Shown here one piece after another: positions 25,529 to 33,871 of a stretch of DNA of 34,431 nt. Positions within the stretch are counted from its first letter, which is position 1, and the number at the start of each line of letters is the position of its first letter. The stretch is from Salipiger bermudensis HTCC2601 (GTDB lineage: Bacteria > Pseudomonadota > Alphaproteobacteria > Rhodobacterales > Rhodobacteraceae), in contig NZ_DS022276.1 in NCBI RefSeq assembly GCF_000153725.1, positions 234,106 to 268,536 on the forward strand. The letters are read 5' to 3'. The notes under the pieces are model-generated. The model was not told where the DNA came from, ran no database searches, and worked only from the letters and a program-made list of their open reading frames with translations. Made by a program: the position numbers and the translations under genes.

Positions 25529-25546
25529 ACCACCATATATTGTGGT
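25529..25546. other. 18-bp palindrome between miaB and the OmpA-like gene
   Basis: ACCACCATATATTGTGGT is palindromic except for one mismatched pair. On the minus strand the second half runs into TTTTTCC, so it can form a terminator for miaB. It also has the size and AT-rich core of a regulator operator. The sequence does not decide between them. The rest of 25408-25637 holds nothing I can identify. Confidence 0.5.
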
Positions 25547-25637
25547 GCATGAGGGGACAAACCACCGATCTTCCCGGCATTGTCCAAAGCAGAAACGCAA
25601 AAACCGCGACGCCTGCAGGGCAGCGCCGAAGCTCGCC

Positions 25638-26945
25638 TCAAACGAGCACGCCTTTCAGCGAGTTCGGGCCGCTCTCGACGATCCTGACAGGGCGAAGATC
25701 GCCGGGCTGCAGCCCTTCCGCCGCCACGTGCACAGCGTGCAGGTAGTCGGACTTGCCGACCATCTGGCCCGGCAGGCGGCCGGCCTTCTCGAACAGCACG
25801 CCGACATCGCGGCCGACCATGGCGTCCTGCAGGGCGCGCTGCTGGCGGGTCAGCAGCGCCTGAAGCCGCTGCAGACGGTCGTCCTTCTCGGCCTCGGAGA
25901 CCTGCGGGCGCTCGGCGGCCGGGGTGCCCGGACGCTCGGAATACTTGAACGAGAAGGCGGAGCCGTATTGAACCGCCTCGATCAGCGCCATGGTGTCGCG
26001 GAAATCCTCTTCGGTCTCTTCCGGGAAGCCGACGATGAAATCGCCCGAGAGGTGCAGGTCGGGGCGCGCCGCGCGCAGGCGCTCGATGAGCCGCAGATAC
26101 TGCTCGGCCGTGTGCTGGCGGTTCATCCGCTTGAGGATGCGGTCCGAGCCCGCCTGCACGGGCAGGTGCAGGTAGGGCATCAGCTTGTCGCAATCGCCAT
26201 GCGCCGCGATCAGGTCGTCATCCATGTCGTTGGGATGCGAGGTGGTGAAGCGGATGCGCTCGAGCCCGTCGATCTTTGCCAGCTCGCGGATCAGCCCGGC
26301 AAGGCCGCGGTCATGGCCGTGATAGGCGTTGACGTTCTGGCCCAGCAGGGTGAGCTCGCGCACGCCGCGCTCGACGAGGTCGCGGGCTTCGGTCAGCACG
26401 CGATCGGCCGGGCGCGAGACCTCGGCGCCGCGGGTATAGGGCACCACGCAGAAGGCGCAGAACTTGTCACAGCCCTCCTGCACGGTGAGAAAGGCAGTCG
26501 GGCCACGCTTGGCCTTGGGCCGGGATTTCAGCCGCTCGAACTTGTCCTCCTCGGGGAAGTCGGTATCGAGCGCCTTCTCGCCGCCGCGCGCCTTCGCCTC
26601 GAGCTCGGGAAGGCGGTGATAGCTTTGCGGCCCCACCACGAGGTCAACCATCGGCTGGCGCCGCATGATCTCTTCGCCCTCGGCCTGCGCCACGCAGCCC
26701 GCCACGCCGATCTTCAGGTCCGGACGCTCGGACTTGAGCCCCTTGTAGCGACCAAGCTCGGAATAGACCTTCTCCGCCGCCTTCTCGCGGATGTGGCAGG
26801 TGTTGAGCAGGATCATGTCGGCGTCGTCGGGGCTGTCGGTCTGGACATAGCCCTGCCCGCCCATGGCCTCGGCCATGCGCTCGCTGTCATAGACGTTCAT
26901 CTGGCAGCCATAGGTCTTGATGAAGAGCTTCTTGGGCTGGGTCAT
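25638..26945 (-). CDS. miaB: tRNA-2-methylthio-N6-dimethylallyladenosine synthase
   Basis: MiaB is a radical-SAM methylthiotransferase that finishes ms2i6A37 in tRNAs reading U-starting codons. The 435-residue protein has the N-terminal UPF0004 domain with its three cluster cysteines ([23 protein letters not shown]). The radical SAM motif is [17 protein letters not shown], with the CxxxCxxC spacing. The middle has LLGQNVNAY and the C-terminal TRAM domain covers about 370-435. It heads the minus-strand series through phoH to lnt. ATG 26945 gives the standard [17 protein letters not shown] start. Confidence 0.97.
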   Translation of the reverse strand: MTQPKKLFIKTYGCQMNVYDSERMAEAMGGQGYVQTDSPDDADMILLNTCHIREKAAEKVYSELGRYKGLKSERPDLKIGVAGCVAQAEGEEIMRRQPMVDLVVGPQSYHRLPELEAKARGGEKALDTDFPEEDKFERLKSRPKAKRGPTAFLTVQEGCDKFCAFCVVPYTRGAEVSRPADRVLTEARDLVERGVRELTLLGQNVNAYHGHDRGLAGLIRELAKIDGLERIRFTTSHPNDMDDDLIAAHGDCDKLMPYLHLPVQAGSDRILKRMNRQHTAEQYLRLIERLRAARPDLHLSGDFIVGFPEETEEDFRDTMALIEAVQYGSAFSFKYSERPGTPAAERPQVSEAEKDDRLQRLQALLTRQQRALQDAMVGRDVGVLFEKAGRLPGQMVGKSDYLHAVHVAAEGLQPGDLRPVRIVESGPNSLKGVLV

Positions 26946-27059
26946 GAGAGGGACTCCCGGTCGCGCGGTTCAAGGGCGGGCGGATAGCGCAAAACGGGGC
27001 GCGTGAAAAGGGTGCGCGGAGGGGCGCGGGACCCGGGGTGGTGCGTCTCTCCGGGAGGC

Positions 27060-27116
27060 GCACCCGGCCGCGAAGCCCGGCCGGCCTCCGGCGGGAGTAT
27101 TTTTGACGAAGAGAAG
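27060..27116 (+). repeat. Intergenic hairpin repeat, copy D
   Basis: The plus strand has a GC-rich inverted region (GCCGG-CCT-CCGGC at 27080-27092, within a longer CCGGCC-rich stretch), then GGGAGTATTTTTGACGAAGA. The tail matches copies A to C in layout, but the first GGGGC hairpin is missing, so this copy is more degenerate. Confidence 0.6.
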
Positions 27117-27135
27117 CCAGGGGCGTCGGGCTGGT

Positions 27136-27285
27136 ATGGGGCCGCTGTCCGAGGTGGTGTCGGAGGGGTCGTATTGGGGGCGCTATGCCTGTTTCAAGGC
27201 GCTTGGTCCGGCGTCGCGCGCCGTGGTCGACGCAAGGGGCCTCCGGCAGGGACATGTCCGGCCAGAAGAAGACAAGGGGGCATAG
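27136..27285 (+). CDS. Possible small protein, 49 residues
   Basis: ATG 27136 opens a 49-residue frame (MGPLSEVVSEGSYWGRYACF, then FKALGPAS...). No ribosome site of note precedes it. The composition, with Tyr, Trp and Cys, is less biased than most shadow frames in this window, but I do not recognise it. It may be a chance frame or a remnant. Confidence 0.2.
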   Translation: MGPLSEVVSEGSYWGRYACFKALGPASRAVVDARGLRQGHVRPEEDKGA

Positions 27286-27401
27286 GATGCGCGGGCCAGC
27301 AATAAAGCGAGGACGGCGAACGGAGGCGGCCTGCCCCGGTTGCTTGCAAAGCCCTGCGAATTCACCAATCCTTGAGCGCACAGCCGGCAAAGAGACAGAC
27401 G

Positions 27402-28271
27402 ATGCATCACGAGAGCCTTGCAGATTTCCTTGGCCAGGCGAAGGCCGCGCTGGCAGCCGGTCCGGTGGCGATGGTGTTTTGCGAGGACGAGGCCGAGATC
27501 GACACCACGCTGCGCCACACCCTGCAATCGGGCTTCGGCTGCGTGATCGCCTTCATGCCACCGCAATTCGACATGGCGAAGGACCTGCGCGCGCGCGTGC
27601 ACCGGATCGACTACGACCTGCGCGTCGAGCGCGCCGTGCCAAGGGCCGTCGACGCGGTGATCGAGGCGGGGCCCGGGCTGTGGATGTTCTATTGCTACAA
27701 CGCCGAGTACCTGTTCTACCCCTACTGCGAGACCCGCTCGGTCAGCGAGATGCTGGCCTTTCACACTGAAGAGCGGCGCGACGCGATGCTCACCTACGTG
27801 ATCGACCTCTATGCCGGCGATCTGCAGCGCTCTCCCGACGCGGTGTCGCTCGACGACACCTATCTCGACCGTTCCGGGTATTACGCCCAGACGCGCAACG
27901 ATGCGGCGCGGCACAATCACCCCAAGGAACGGCAGCTGGATTTCTTCGGTGGACTGCGCTGGCGCTACGAGGAGCACGTGCCCGAGACGCGGCGCAAGAT
28001 CGACCGCATCGCCCTGTTCCGGGCCAAACCGGGGCTGAAACTGCGCGACGACCACATCTTTTCGGACGAGGAATACAACACCTACGCCTGCCCGTGGCAC
28101 AACAACCTCACCGCGGCGCTGGTGTCGTTCCGCACCGCCAAGGCCCTGAAGCGCAACCCCGGCAGCACCTTCGACATCCACGATTTCCGCTGGCACAACT
28201 CGACCGAGTTCGAATGGCACTCACGCCAGCTTCTCGATCTGGGGCTGATAGAGCCCGGACAATGGTTCTGA
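27402..28271 (+). CDS. Conserved protein of uncertain function, possibly glycosyltransferase-like
   Basis: A 289-residue cytoplasmic protein without signal or membrane segment. It starts with AKAALAAGPVAMVFCEDEAE and ends LLDLGLIEPGQWF. The middle has aromatic and acidic blocks (WMFYCYNAEYLFYPYCE, YVIDLYAGDLQRSP, DDTYLDRSGYY, KERQLDFFGGLRWRYEEHVP). The layout, with an N-terminal nucleotide-fold-like half and a KIDRIALFRA block, recalls family 2 glycosyltransferase relatives, but no DXD motif can be assigned with certainty. I believe close homologues are widespread in roseobacters. ATG 27402 is the first in frame. Its end overlaps the GNAT gene by 10 nt. Confidence 0.7.
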   Translation: MHHESLADFLGQAKAALAAGPVAMVFCEDEAEIDTTLRHTLQSGFGCVIAFMPPQFDMAKDLRARVHRIDYDLRVERAVPRAVDAVIEAGPGLWMFYCYNAEYLFYPYCETRSVSEMLAFHTEERRDAMLTYVIDLYAGDLQRSPDAVSLDDTYLDRSGYYAQTRNDAARHNHPKERQLDFFGGLRWRYEEHVPETRRKIDRIALFRAKPGLKLRDDHIFSDEEYNTYACPWHNNLTAALVSFRTAKALKRNPGSTFDIHDFRWHNSTEFEWHSRQLLDLGLIEPGQWF

Positions 28272-28762
28272 GCGTGAGGGCGCTTGGCCCGGATGACGCG
28301 ACCGCCTACGCCGCGCTCTGCCTCGAGGCGGTCGAGCGCTACCCGGACGCCTTTTGCAGCACGCCGGACGAGGTGCAGGCGCTGAGCCCGGAGACGGTGG
28401 CGCAAACCCTGTCGGAGGGCATGACGCTGGGGCTCTTCGAGGGGGCGGCGCTTTGCGGCATGGTGGGCTTGCGCCGCCTGCCCTTCGCGCGTGCCGCGCA
28501 CCGGGTGGAGATCGGAGCCTTCTACATCCGCCCCGCGCTGCATGGCTCGGGCGCCGCGATGCAGCTTCTGGGTGCGATCGTCGACCATGTGCGACCGCTC
28601 GGCGTCTGGCAACTCGAGCTCTGCGTGGCCGAGCGCAACGCGCGGGCCATCCGCTTCTACGAGCGCCACGGCTTTGTCCGTCACGGGCGGATGCCGAACA
28701 CGGTGATCGGCCCCGGGGGCCCCGAGACCGATCTGTTCTACGTGCGTGACCTCAGGGCCTGA
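28262..28762 (+). CDS. GNAT family N-acetyltransferase
   Basis: A 166-residue single-domain acetyltransferase. Motifs are RALGPDDATAYAALCLEAV at the N-terminus (typical of the GNAT fold), the acetyl-CoA loop region RPALHGSGAAMQLLGAIVDH, and the C-terminal block ELCVAERNARAIRFYERHGF, a near-standard GNAT ending. The ATG at 28262 lies 10 nt inside the upstream gene, so the pair is probably translated together. It ends 3 nt before a convergent flavoprotein gene. The substrate is unknown; the upstream gene is the only hint of a partner. Confidence 0.88.
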   Translation: MVLSVRALGPDDATAYAALCLEAVERYPDAFCSTPDEVQALSPETVAQTLSEGMTLGLFEGAALCGMVGLRRLPFARAAHRVEIGAFYIRPALHGSGAAMQLLGAIVDHVRPLGVWQLELCVAERNARAIRFYERHGFVRHGRMPNTVIGPGGPETDLFYVRDLRA

Positions 28763-28765
28763 GGC

Positions 28766-29452
28766 TCAGTCAAACTGCTCCGTGACAATGTCGCCCTCGG
28801 GCACGTCGATCGACGTGAGCGCCTCTGCGATGTCGTCGAGCATGGCGTCGGGGCCGCAGATATAGCAGGTGTCCTTGCCGGGTGTGACGTGCTTGCCGAG
28901 CAGGTCGGCATCGATCTGACCGCGGTGCAGCGGGCTGTCCTCTTCCTCGGTGACGAGGAAGCAGGTCTCGAGACCGGGCATCTTCTCGAAGCTGTCGCGC
29001 AGGATGATGTCGCGCTCGGCCTTGTTGGAGAACACCAGAGTGTTGCCCTTGAGCGTGCCCTTGCGGGCGAGCTTGTCGCGCAGGATGGCGATGAACGGTG
29101 TCACCCCGGCGCCGCCGGCGATGAAGACGCCGTCGCCCTTGTCCTCGATCGCGCCCCAGATGTCCTCGAGCAGCATGGTGTCGCCGGGCTGCAGCCTGGC
29201 GATGCGGGCGGTCACACCGCCATGGCCCTCGGCGTCTTCGGGATAGGACTTGATGACGAACTCAAGCTGTTCCTCGCCCGGCAGCGAGGTCATGGTGAAG
29301 GAGCGGATCTCGTCGCGCCAGCCCTCCTGATCGAGCGCCATGTGCGCCGCCTGCCCGGGGGTGTAGTCAAGATCTGCGGGACGGTCGAAGGTGAGCCTGT
29401 AGGTGTCGTGGGTGACCGGGGCGATGCTGCGAAGGGTGAGTGTGCGGGTCAT
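28766..29452 (-). CDS. Ferredoxin/flavodoxin reductase-type FAD oxidoreductase
   Basis: A 228-residue FNR-like flavoprotein. The FAD-binding motif is RSFTMTSLP (about residues 50-58), followed by a VTARIARLQPGD loop. The NAD(P)-binding half has VFIAGGAGVTPFIAILRDK and CYICGPDAMLDDIAE. The C-terminus TEQFD is typical. There is no iron-sulfur domain, so it needs an electron partner such as ferredoxin or a monooxygenase. The gene stands alone, with a 134 nt gap to irr. The partner protein is unknown. Confidence 0.9.
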   Translation of the reverse strand: MTRTLTLRSIAPVTHDTYRLTFDRPADLDYTPGQAAHMALDQEGWRDEIRSFTMTSLPGEEQLEFVIKSYPEDAEGHGGVTARIARLQPGDTMLLEDIWGAIEDKGDGVFIAGGAGVTPFIAILRDKLARKGTLKGNTLVFSNKAERDIILRDSFEKMPGLETCFLVTEEEDSPLHRGQIDADLLGKHVTPGKDTCYICGPDAMLDDIAEALTSIDVPEGDIVTEQFD

Positions 29453-29586
29453 GCGATGTCTCCTTTTGGGAGATCAACGACCAGCGACGCCGCGCGGTTC
29501 CTGACCGGCGCGGCAATGCCTTGGTCACGGCAGCCGGCAGTGAGGGCGTTTCGCGGGGCGGGGATGGGCGCCGGAGCGCGGCGCGG

Positions 29587-30027
29587 TCAGCCGCGCTTGC
29601 GCAGGCGGATCACCACGTCGACCGAGGCGATCTCGGCGCCTTCGGGTGCGTCGGGCAGACGCGCGATGACCATGTCCTCGGCGGGAGCATCGGTCAGGTG
29701 ACCGTCATCTTCCCAGTAGAAATGCGGGTGCTCATGGGTGTTTGTGTCGAAATAGCTGCGGGTGCCGTCGACGGTGACTTCCTGCATCAACCCGGCATCG
29801 CAGAACGCGCGCAGCGTGTTGTAGACCGTCGCCAGAGACACGCTCTCGCCCTGCTCCTTCACCGCGGCAAAGAGGCTTTCGGCGGTGACATGGCGGTTCT
29901 TTCCGTCGCCAACCAGAAGCGCCGCCAGCGCCAAGCGCTGCCGTGTCGGGCGCAGTTCAGCCTGCGCCAACCACTGCGTGCCTCTCTGAACGGCCTCTGC
30001 TGTCATTGCCTCATCCGATACGTTCAT
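29587..30027 (-). CDS. irr: Fur family transcriptional regulator, Irr type
   Basis: A 146-residue Fur-superfamily regulator. The winged helix contains LRPTRQRLALAALL and VSLATVYNTLRAF. The metal/heme-site region is NTHEHPHFYWEDDGHL, whose HPHFYWED block is characteristic of Irr, the heme-sensing iron regulator of alphaproteobacteria. The heme regulatory Cys-Pro motif of Bradyrhizobium Irr is absent, as in other roseobacters. It is divergent from fabA, a known arrangement. ATG 30027 follows the predicted transcript start by only about 5 nt; an ATG at 30006 is the alternative. Confidence 0.88.
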   Translation of the reverse strand: MNVSDEAMTAEAVQRGTQWLAQAELRPTRQRLALAALLVGDGKNRHVTAESLFAAVKEQGESVSLATVYNTLRAFCDAGLMQEVTVDGTRSYFDTNTHEHPHFYWEDDGHLTDAPAEDMVIARLPDAPEGAEIASVDVVIRLRKRG

Positions 30028-30038
30028 CCGCCTGACAT

Positions 30039-30067
30039 ATATAAGGAGTGAGCAGGCCGGATTTCAA
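30039..30067 (-). promoter_or_regulatory. Predicted promoter of irr with very short leader
   Basis: Minus strand TTGAAA (30067-30062), a 17 nt spacer, TTATAT (30044-30039). The start should fall near 30032, so the first ATG would be nearly leaderless. This is the best promoter match in the divergent irr/fabA region. Confidence 0.55.
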
Positions 30068-30112
30068 ACGAAAACTCCCGATCCGCAGAGGCGGCGCCTC
30101 GGCGCGGCAGGC

Positions 30113-30140
30113 TTGCAAGCCGCACTTTCACGGTGATAGA
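30113..30140 (+). promoter_or_regulatory. Possible promoter of fabA
   Basis: TTGCAA (30113-30118), 16 nt spacer, GATAGA (30135-30140). A start near 30147 gives about 37 nt of leader. No inverted repeat like an Irr or FabR site was recognised between it and irr. Confidence 0.4.
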
Positions 30141-30183
30141 GGGTGCCAAACCTGAAACCCACGACACGAAGGGTCAGTCATCG

Positions 30184-30693
30184 ATGGCAGACTATCCCAC
30201 CAGCTTCGGCAAGGAAGACCTGCTGAAATGTTCCCGCGGCGAGCTGTTCGGCGAGGGCAATGCGCAGCTTCCGGCCCCGCCCATGCTCATGATGGACCGC
30301 ATCACCGATATCTCGGCGGATGGCGGCGCCCACGGCAAGGGCCACGTGCTGGCCGAGTTCGACATCACCCCCGACCTGTGGTTCTTCGACTGCCACTTCC
30401 CGGGCAACCCGATCATGCCCGGCTGCCTCGGGCTCGACGGGCTCTGGCAGCTGACCGGCTTCAACCTCGGCTGGCGCGGCTGGCAAGGTCGCGGCTACGC
30501 GCTTGGCGTGGGTGAGGTGAAGCTTACCGGCATGGTGCGCCCCGACCGCAAGATGCTGACCTACAAGATCGATTTCACCAAGGCCGTGCAGACCCGCCGC
30601 CTGACCATGGGCGTGGCCGACGGCATCGTCGAGGCCGATGGCGAAGTGATCTACCAGGTCAAGGACATGAAGGTCGCGCTCAGCGAGAGCTGA
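30184..30693 (+). CDS. fabA: 3-hydroxydecanoyl-ACP dehydratase/isomerase
   Basis: FabA dehydrates 3-hydroxydecanoyl-ACP and isomerises the product to the cis-3 form, the entry to unsaturated fatty acids. The 169-residue hotdog-fold protein has the active-site block [20 protein letters not shown] with His71 and Asp85, equivalent to His70 and Asp84 of E. coli. RMLTY-type and [12 protein letters not shown] strands follow. I chose ATG 30184 because it gives the usual MADYPTSF start. It is near irr, while fabB lies 1.1 kb downstream beyond two unknown genes. Confidence 0.97.
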   Translation: MADYPTSFGKEDLLKCSRGELFGEGNAQLPAPPMLMMDRITDISADGGAHGKGHVLAEFDITPDLWFFDCHFPGNPIMPGCLGLDGLWQLTGFNLGWRGWQGRGYALGVGEVKLTGMVRPDRKMLTYKIDFTKAVQTRRLTMGVADGIVEADGEVIYQVKDMKVALSES

Positions 30694-30703
30694 TCGGCCA
30701 GGA

Positions 30704-30725
30704 GGGTGCGCCGCAGCGGCGCCCC
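30704..30725. terminator. Hairpin between fabA and the 77-residue gene
   Basis: GGG-T-GCGCCGC and GCGGCGCCCC pair with one bulged T. The structure lies exactly between the convergent stops of fabA and the minus-strand 77-residue gene and may serve both. No T-tract is present on either side. Confidence 0.4.
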
Positions 30726-30959
30726 TCAATGCAGGCTGAGCAGAACCGCGATGTCGCGCGGGCTCAGCCGCTCCACCAGTTTGCGATCCTCGGGATGCAG
30801 CGCCGCGCCGCTGGCGATACGCTGCTTTAGCCGCTGGGCGATCTCGCTGGTCGACTGGTAGTAGAGATCCGGCTGCTCGCGCCCGATCTCCTGCAACAGG
30901 CGCTCGAGCAGCGTCTTGCGCTTCTCCGCGTCCAGATCCTTTCGCTTGTCCTGCAGCAT
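30726..30959 (-). CDS. Unknown small charged protein
   Basis: A 77-residue protein beginning MLQDKRKDLDAEKRKTLLER and ending LSPRDIAVLLSLH. It is highly charged and predicted all-helical, with no Cys, signal peptide or membrane segment. ATG 30959 has a GAGGGA site 8 nt upstream; the frame is open further, to 31064, but with less likely sequence. I do not recognise the family. It lies on the opposite strand between fabA and fabB and diverges from the 210-residue gene. A small regulatory or ribosome-linked protein is only a guess. Confidence 0.65.
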   Translation of the reverse strand: MLQDKRKDLDAEKRKTLLERLLQEIGREQPDLYYQSTSEIAQRLKQRIASGAALHPEDRKLVERLSPRDIAVLLSLH

Positions 30960-31063
30960 GGACTGGTCCCTCGCTCGTTTGCTCCTAGCTTGCGACGTAA
31001 GCGGCGGCGCCTCTTTGTCCAGCGCGCCAGCGTGCCGCGACTGCGCAGAAACGGAGAGCCGCA

Positions 31064-31696
31064 ATGATCGCCCGGATCGCCAAGCGCCTGCTGCGCCGCC
31101 CCCGCTACAGCGCTTTCGTACCGCTCGACGCGGACGGCCGGCAGCGTGCCGAGACGCTGCGCGAGGCGCTCGAAAGCCTTGCCAAGGACCCCTACCTCAT
31201 GCTCGCCGACCCGGCATGGCGGCTGGTCTCGGTCTTCGACGACCTGCGCTATGATCGCGCCGACATGGACATGATGACCGGCCCGATGCGCGCCTACGCC
31301 ACCCGGCGTCTGGAGCCGCTCGGCTTCCGGCAGGCGACAGGCTCGATCCTCGAGAACTCGGCCCTCGACATCCGCATGCACATCCCCCGCTTTCGCGCGC
31401 TTGGCGCTTCGCCCTTCGACGCGGTGCGTGACACGCCGCGCCGGGCGCAGGATTACTACCTCCTGACCCCCACCCAGACCGCCGCGCAGATCGTGCTGCA
31501 CTACCCGGTCGAGACCGCGGTGGAGCGCATCAAGATGCTGGTCGCACGCCAGCCCGTGAACCTGCTGCGCCTGTCCGACTATCTCGAGCAGCGCCGCGAC
31601 CATCAGGACGTCCTGAGCGCCATCGGGCATCTGAAATACGTGCAGCGCATGGCCGTGGAAAGCGAGCCGCTGCGCCGTCGCCGGGCCTTGCGCTGA
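31064..31696 (+). CDS. Unknown 210-residue protein
   Basis: The product is 210 residues, basic at both ends (MIARIAKRLLRRPRY at the start, RRRRALR at the end) and mostly helical. Visible blocks include FRQATGSILENSALDIRMHI and YYLLTPTQTAAQIVLHYP, then VETAVERIKMLVARQPVNLL. No signal peptide, transmembrane segment or enzymatic motif is seen. ATG 31064 follows GGAGAG. It lies between fabA and fabB on the same strand, but fabB has its own promoter after it. I do not recognise the family. It is real by coding composition and start signal, but its role is unknown. Confidence 0.7.
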   Translation: MIARIAKRLLRRPRYSAFVPLDADGRQRAETLREALESLAKDPYLMLADPAWRLVSVFDDLRYDRADMDMMTGPMRAYATRRLEPLGFRQATGSILENSALDIRMHIPRFRALGASPFDAVRDTPRRAQDYYLLTPTQTAAQIVLHYPVETAVERIKMLVARQPVNLLRLSDYLEQRRDHQDVLSAIGHLKYVQRMAVESEPLRRRRALR

Positions 31697-31732
31697 GGGG
31701 TGCGGCCCGGTTCCGCAGAGGCAATCCGCCGC

Positions 31733-31761
31733 TTGCGTCCCCCCTGCCCCATGCCCTACAT
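31733..31761 (+). promoter_or_regulatory. Predicted promoter of fabB
   Basis: TTGCGT (31733-31738), 17 nt spacer, CTACAT (31756-31761). The start near 31768 leaves a 22 nt leader with GGGAGG at 31780-31785. It would let fabB-fabI be expressed apart from fabA. Confidence 0.45.
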
Positions 31762-31789
31762 AGCCCCCAACAAACATATGGGAGGCACC

Positions 31790-33019
<1,230 letters not shown>

Positions 33020-33049
33020 TTTTTGATACCTAACAGCGGATTACAGAAC

Positions 33050-33841
33050 ATGTCGGAGCTTCTGAAGGGCAAGCGCGGGCTGGTCATGGGGGTGGCGAAT
33101 GACCGCTCCATCGCATGGGGCATCGCGCGCGCCTTGCACGAGGCCGGTGCGGAGCTTGCCTTCACCTACCAGGGCGAGGCCTTTGGCAAGCGCCTGCAGC
33201 CGCTGGCGGAGAGCGTCGGCAGCGACCTGATGGTCGATGTCGATGTCACCGATGACGCCTCGCTCGATGCGGGTTTCGAGACCCTTGCGGCACGCTGGCC
33301 GACCATCGATTTCGTGGTCCACGCCATCGCCTTCTCGGACAAGTCCGAGCTCACCGGGCGCATTCTCAACACCTCGCGCAGCAACTTCCGCAACTCGCTC
33401 GACATCTCGTGCTACAGCTTCATCGAGGTGGCGCGCCGTGCTCACCCGCTGATGGTCGAGAATGGCGGCACGCTGCTGACCCTCACCTATGACGGCAGCC
33501 AGCGGGTGTTCCCGAACTACAACGTCATGGGCGTGGCCAAGGCGGCGCTGGAATCGACCACCCGTTACCTGGCCAACGATCTCGGCCCCGAGGGCATCCG
33601 GGTGAACGCGATCTCGCCCGGCCCGATGAAGACGCTGGCCGGCGCGGCCATCGGCGGCGCGCGCAAGACCTACAAGTTCACCGAGCAGAACACCCCGCTG
33701 CGCTCCAACGCCACGCTCGAGGCGGTCGGCGGCACCGCGGTCTATCTGGTCTCGGATGCCGGCGCCTGCACCACCGGCGAGATCATCCGCGTCGATGGCG
33801 GCTACCACGTGCTGGGCATGCCGCAATACGACAACCTCTGA
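33050..33841 (+). CDS. fabI: Enoyl-ACP reductase (NADH)
   Basis: FabI reduces enoyl-ACP in the last step of each fatty acid elongation cycle and is the triclosan target in many bacteria. The 263-residue short-chain dehydrogenase-like protein has the cofactor region GLVMGVANDRSIAWGIARAL. The active site is Tyr147 (LTYDGS), Tyr157 and Lys164 (YNVMGVAKAALES), which matches Tyr146, Tyr156 and Lys163 of E. coli. The SPGPMKTLAGAAI block lies near the C-terminus. ATG 33050 gives a standard start, although the ribosome site before it is weak. It is likely expressed with fabB. Confidence 0.97.
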   Translation: MSELLKGKRGLVMGVANDRSIAWGIARALHEAGAELAFTYQGEAFGKRLQPLAESVGSDLMVDVDVTDDASLDAGFETLAARWPTIDFVVHAIAFSDKSELTGRILNTSRSNFRNSLDISCYSFIEVARRAHPLMVENGGTLLTLTYDGSQRVFPNYNVMGVAKAALESTTRYLANDLGPEGIRVNAISPGPMKTLAGAAIGGARKTYKFTEQNTPLRSNATLEAVGGTAVYLVSDAGACTTGEIIRVDGGYHVLGMPQYDNL

Positions 33842-33871
33842 GCCGGCCCTGACCGGAAAGGACCGCACGAG

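Larger units (their letters stand above)
26946..27401. other. Gap between miaB and the plus-strand pair
   Basis: A 456 nt gap with repeat copy D (27060-27116). Beyond it lies one short open frame on the plus strand (27136-27285). No RNA gene or strong promoter was identified. Its GC content and lack of long ORF resemble a decayed or regulatory spacer. Confidence 0.5.

Noticed and set aside
25529-25546. NrdR operator pair
   Set aside because: Only one palindrome is present and no ribonucleotide reductase gene is nearby.
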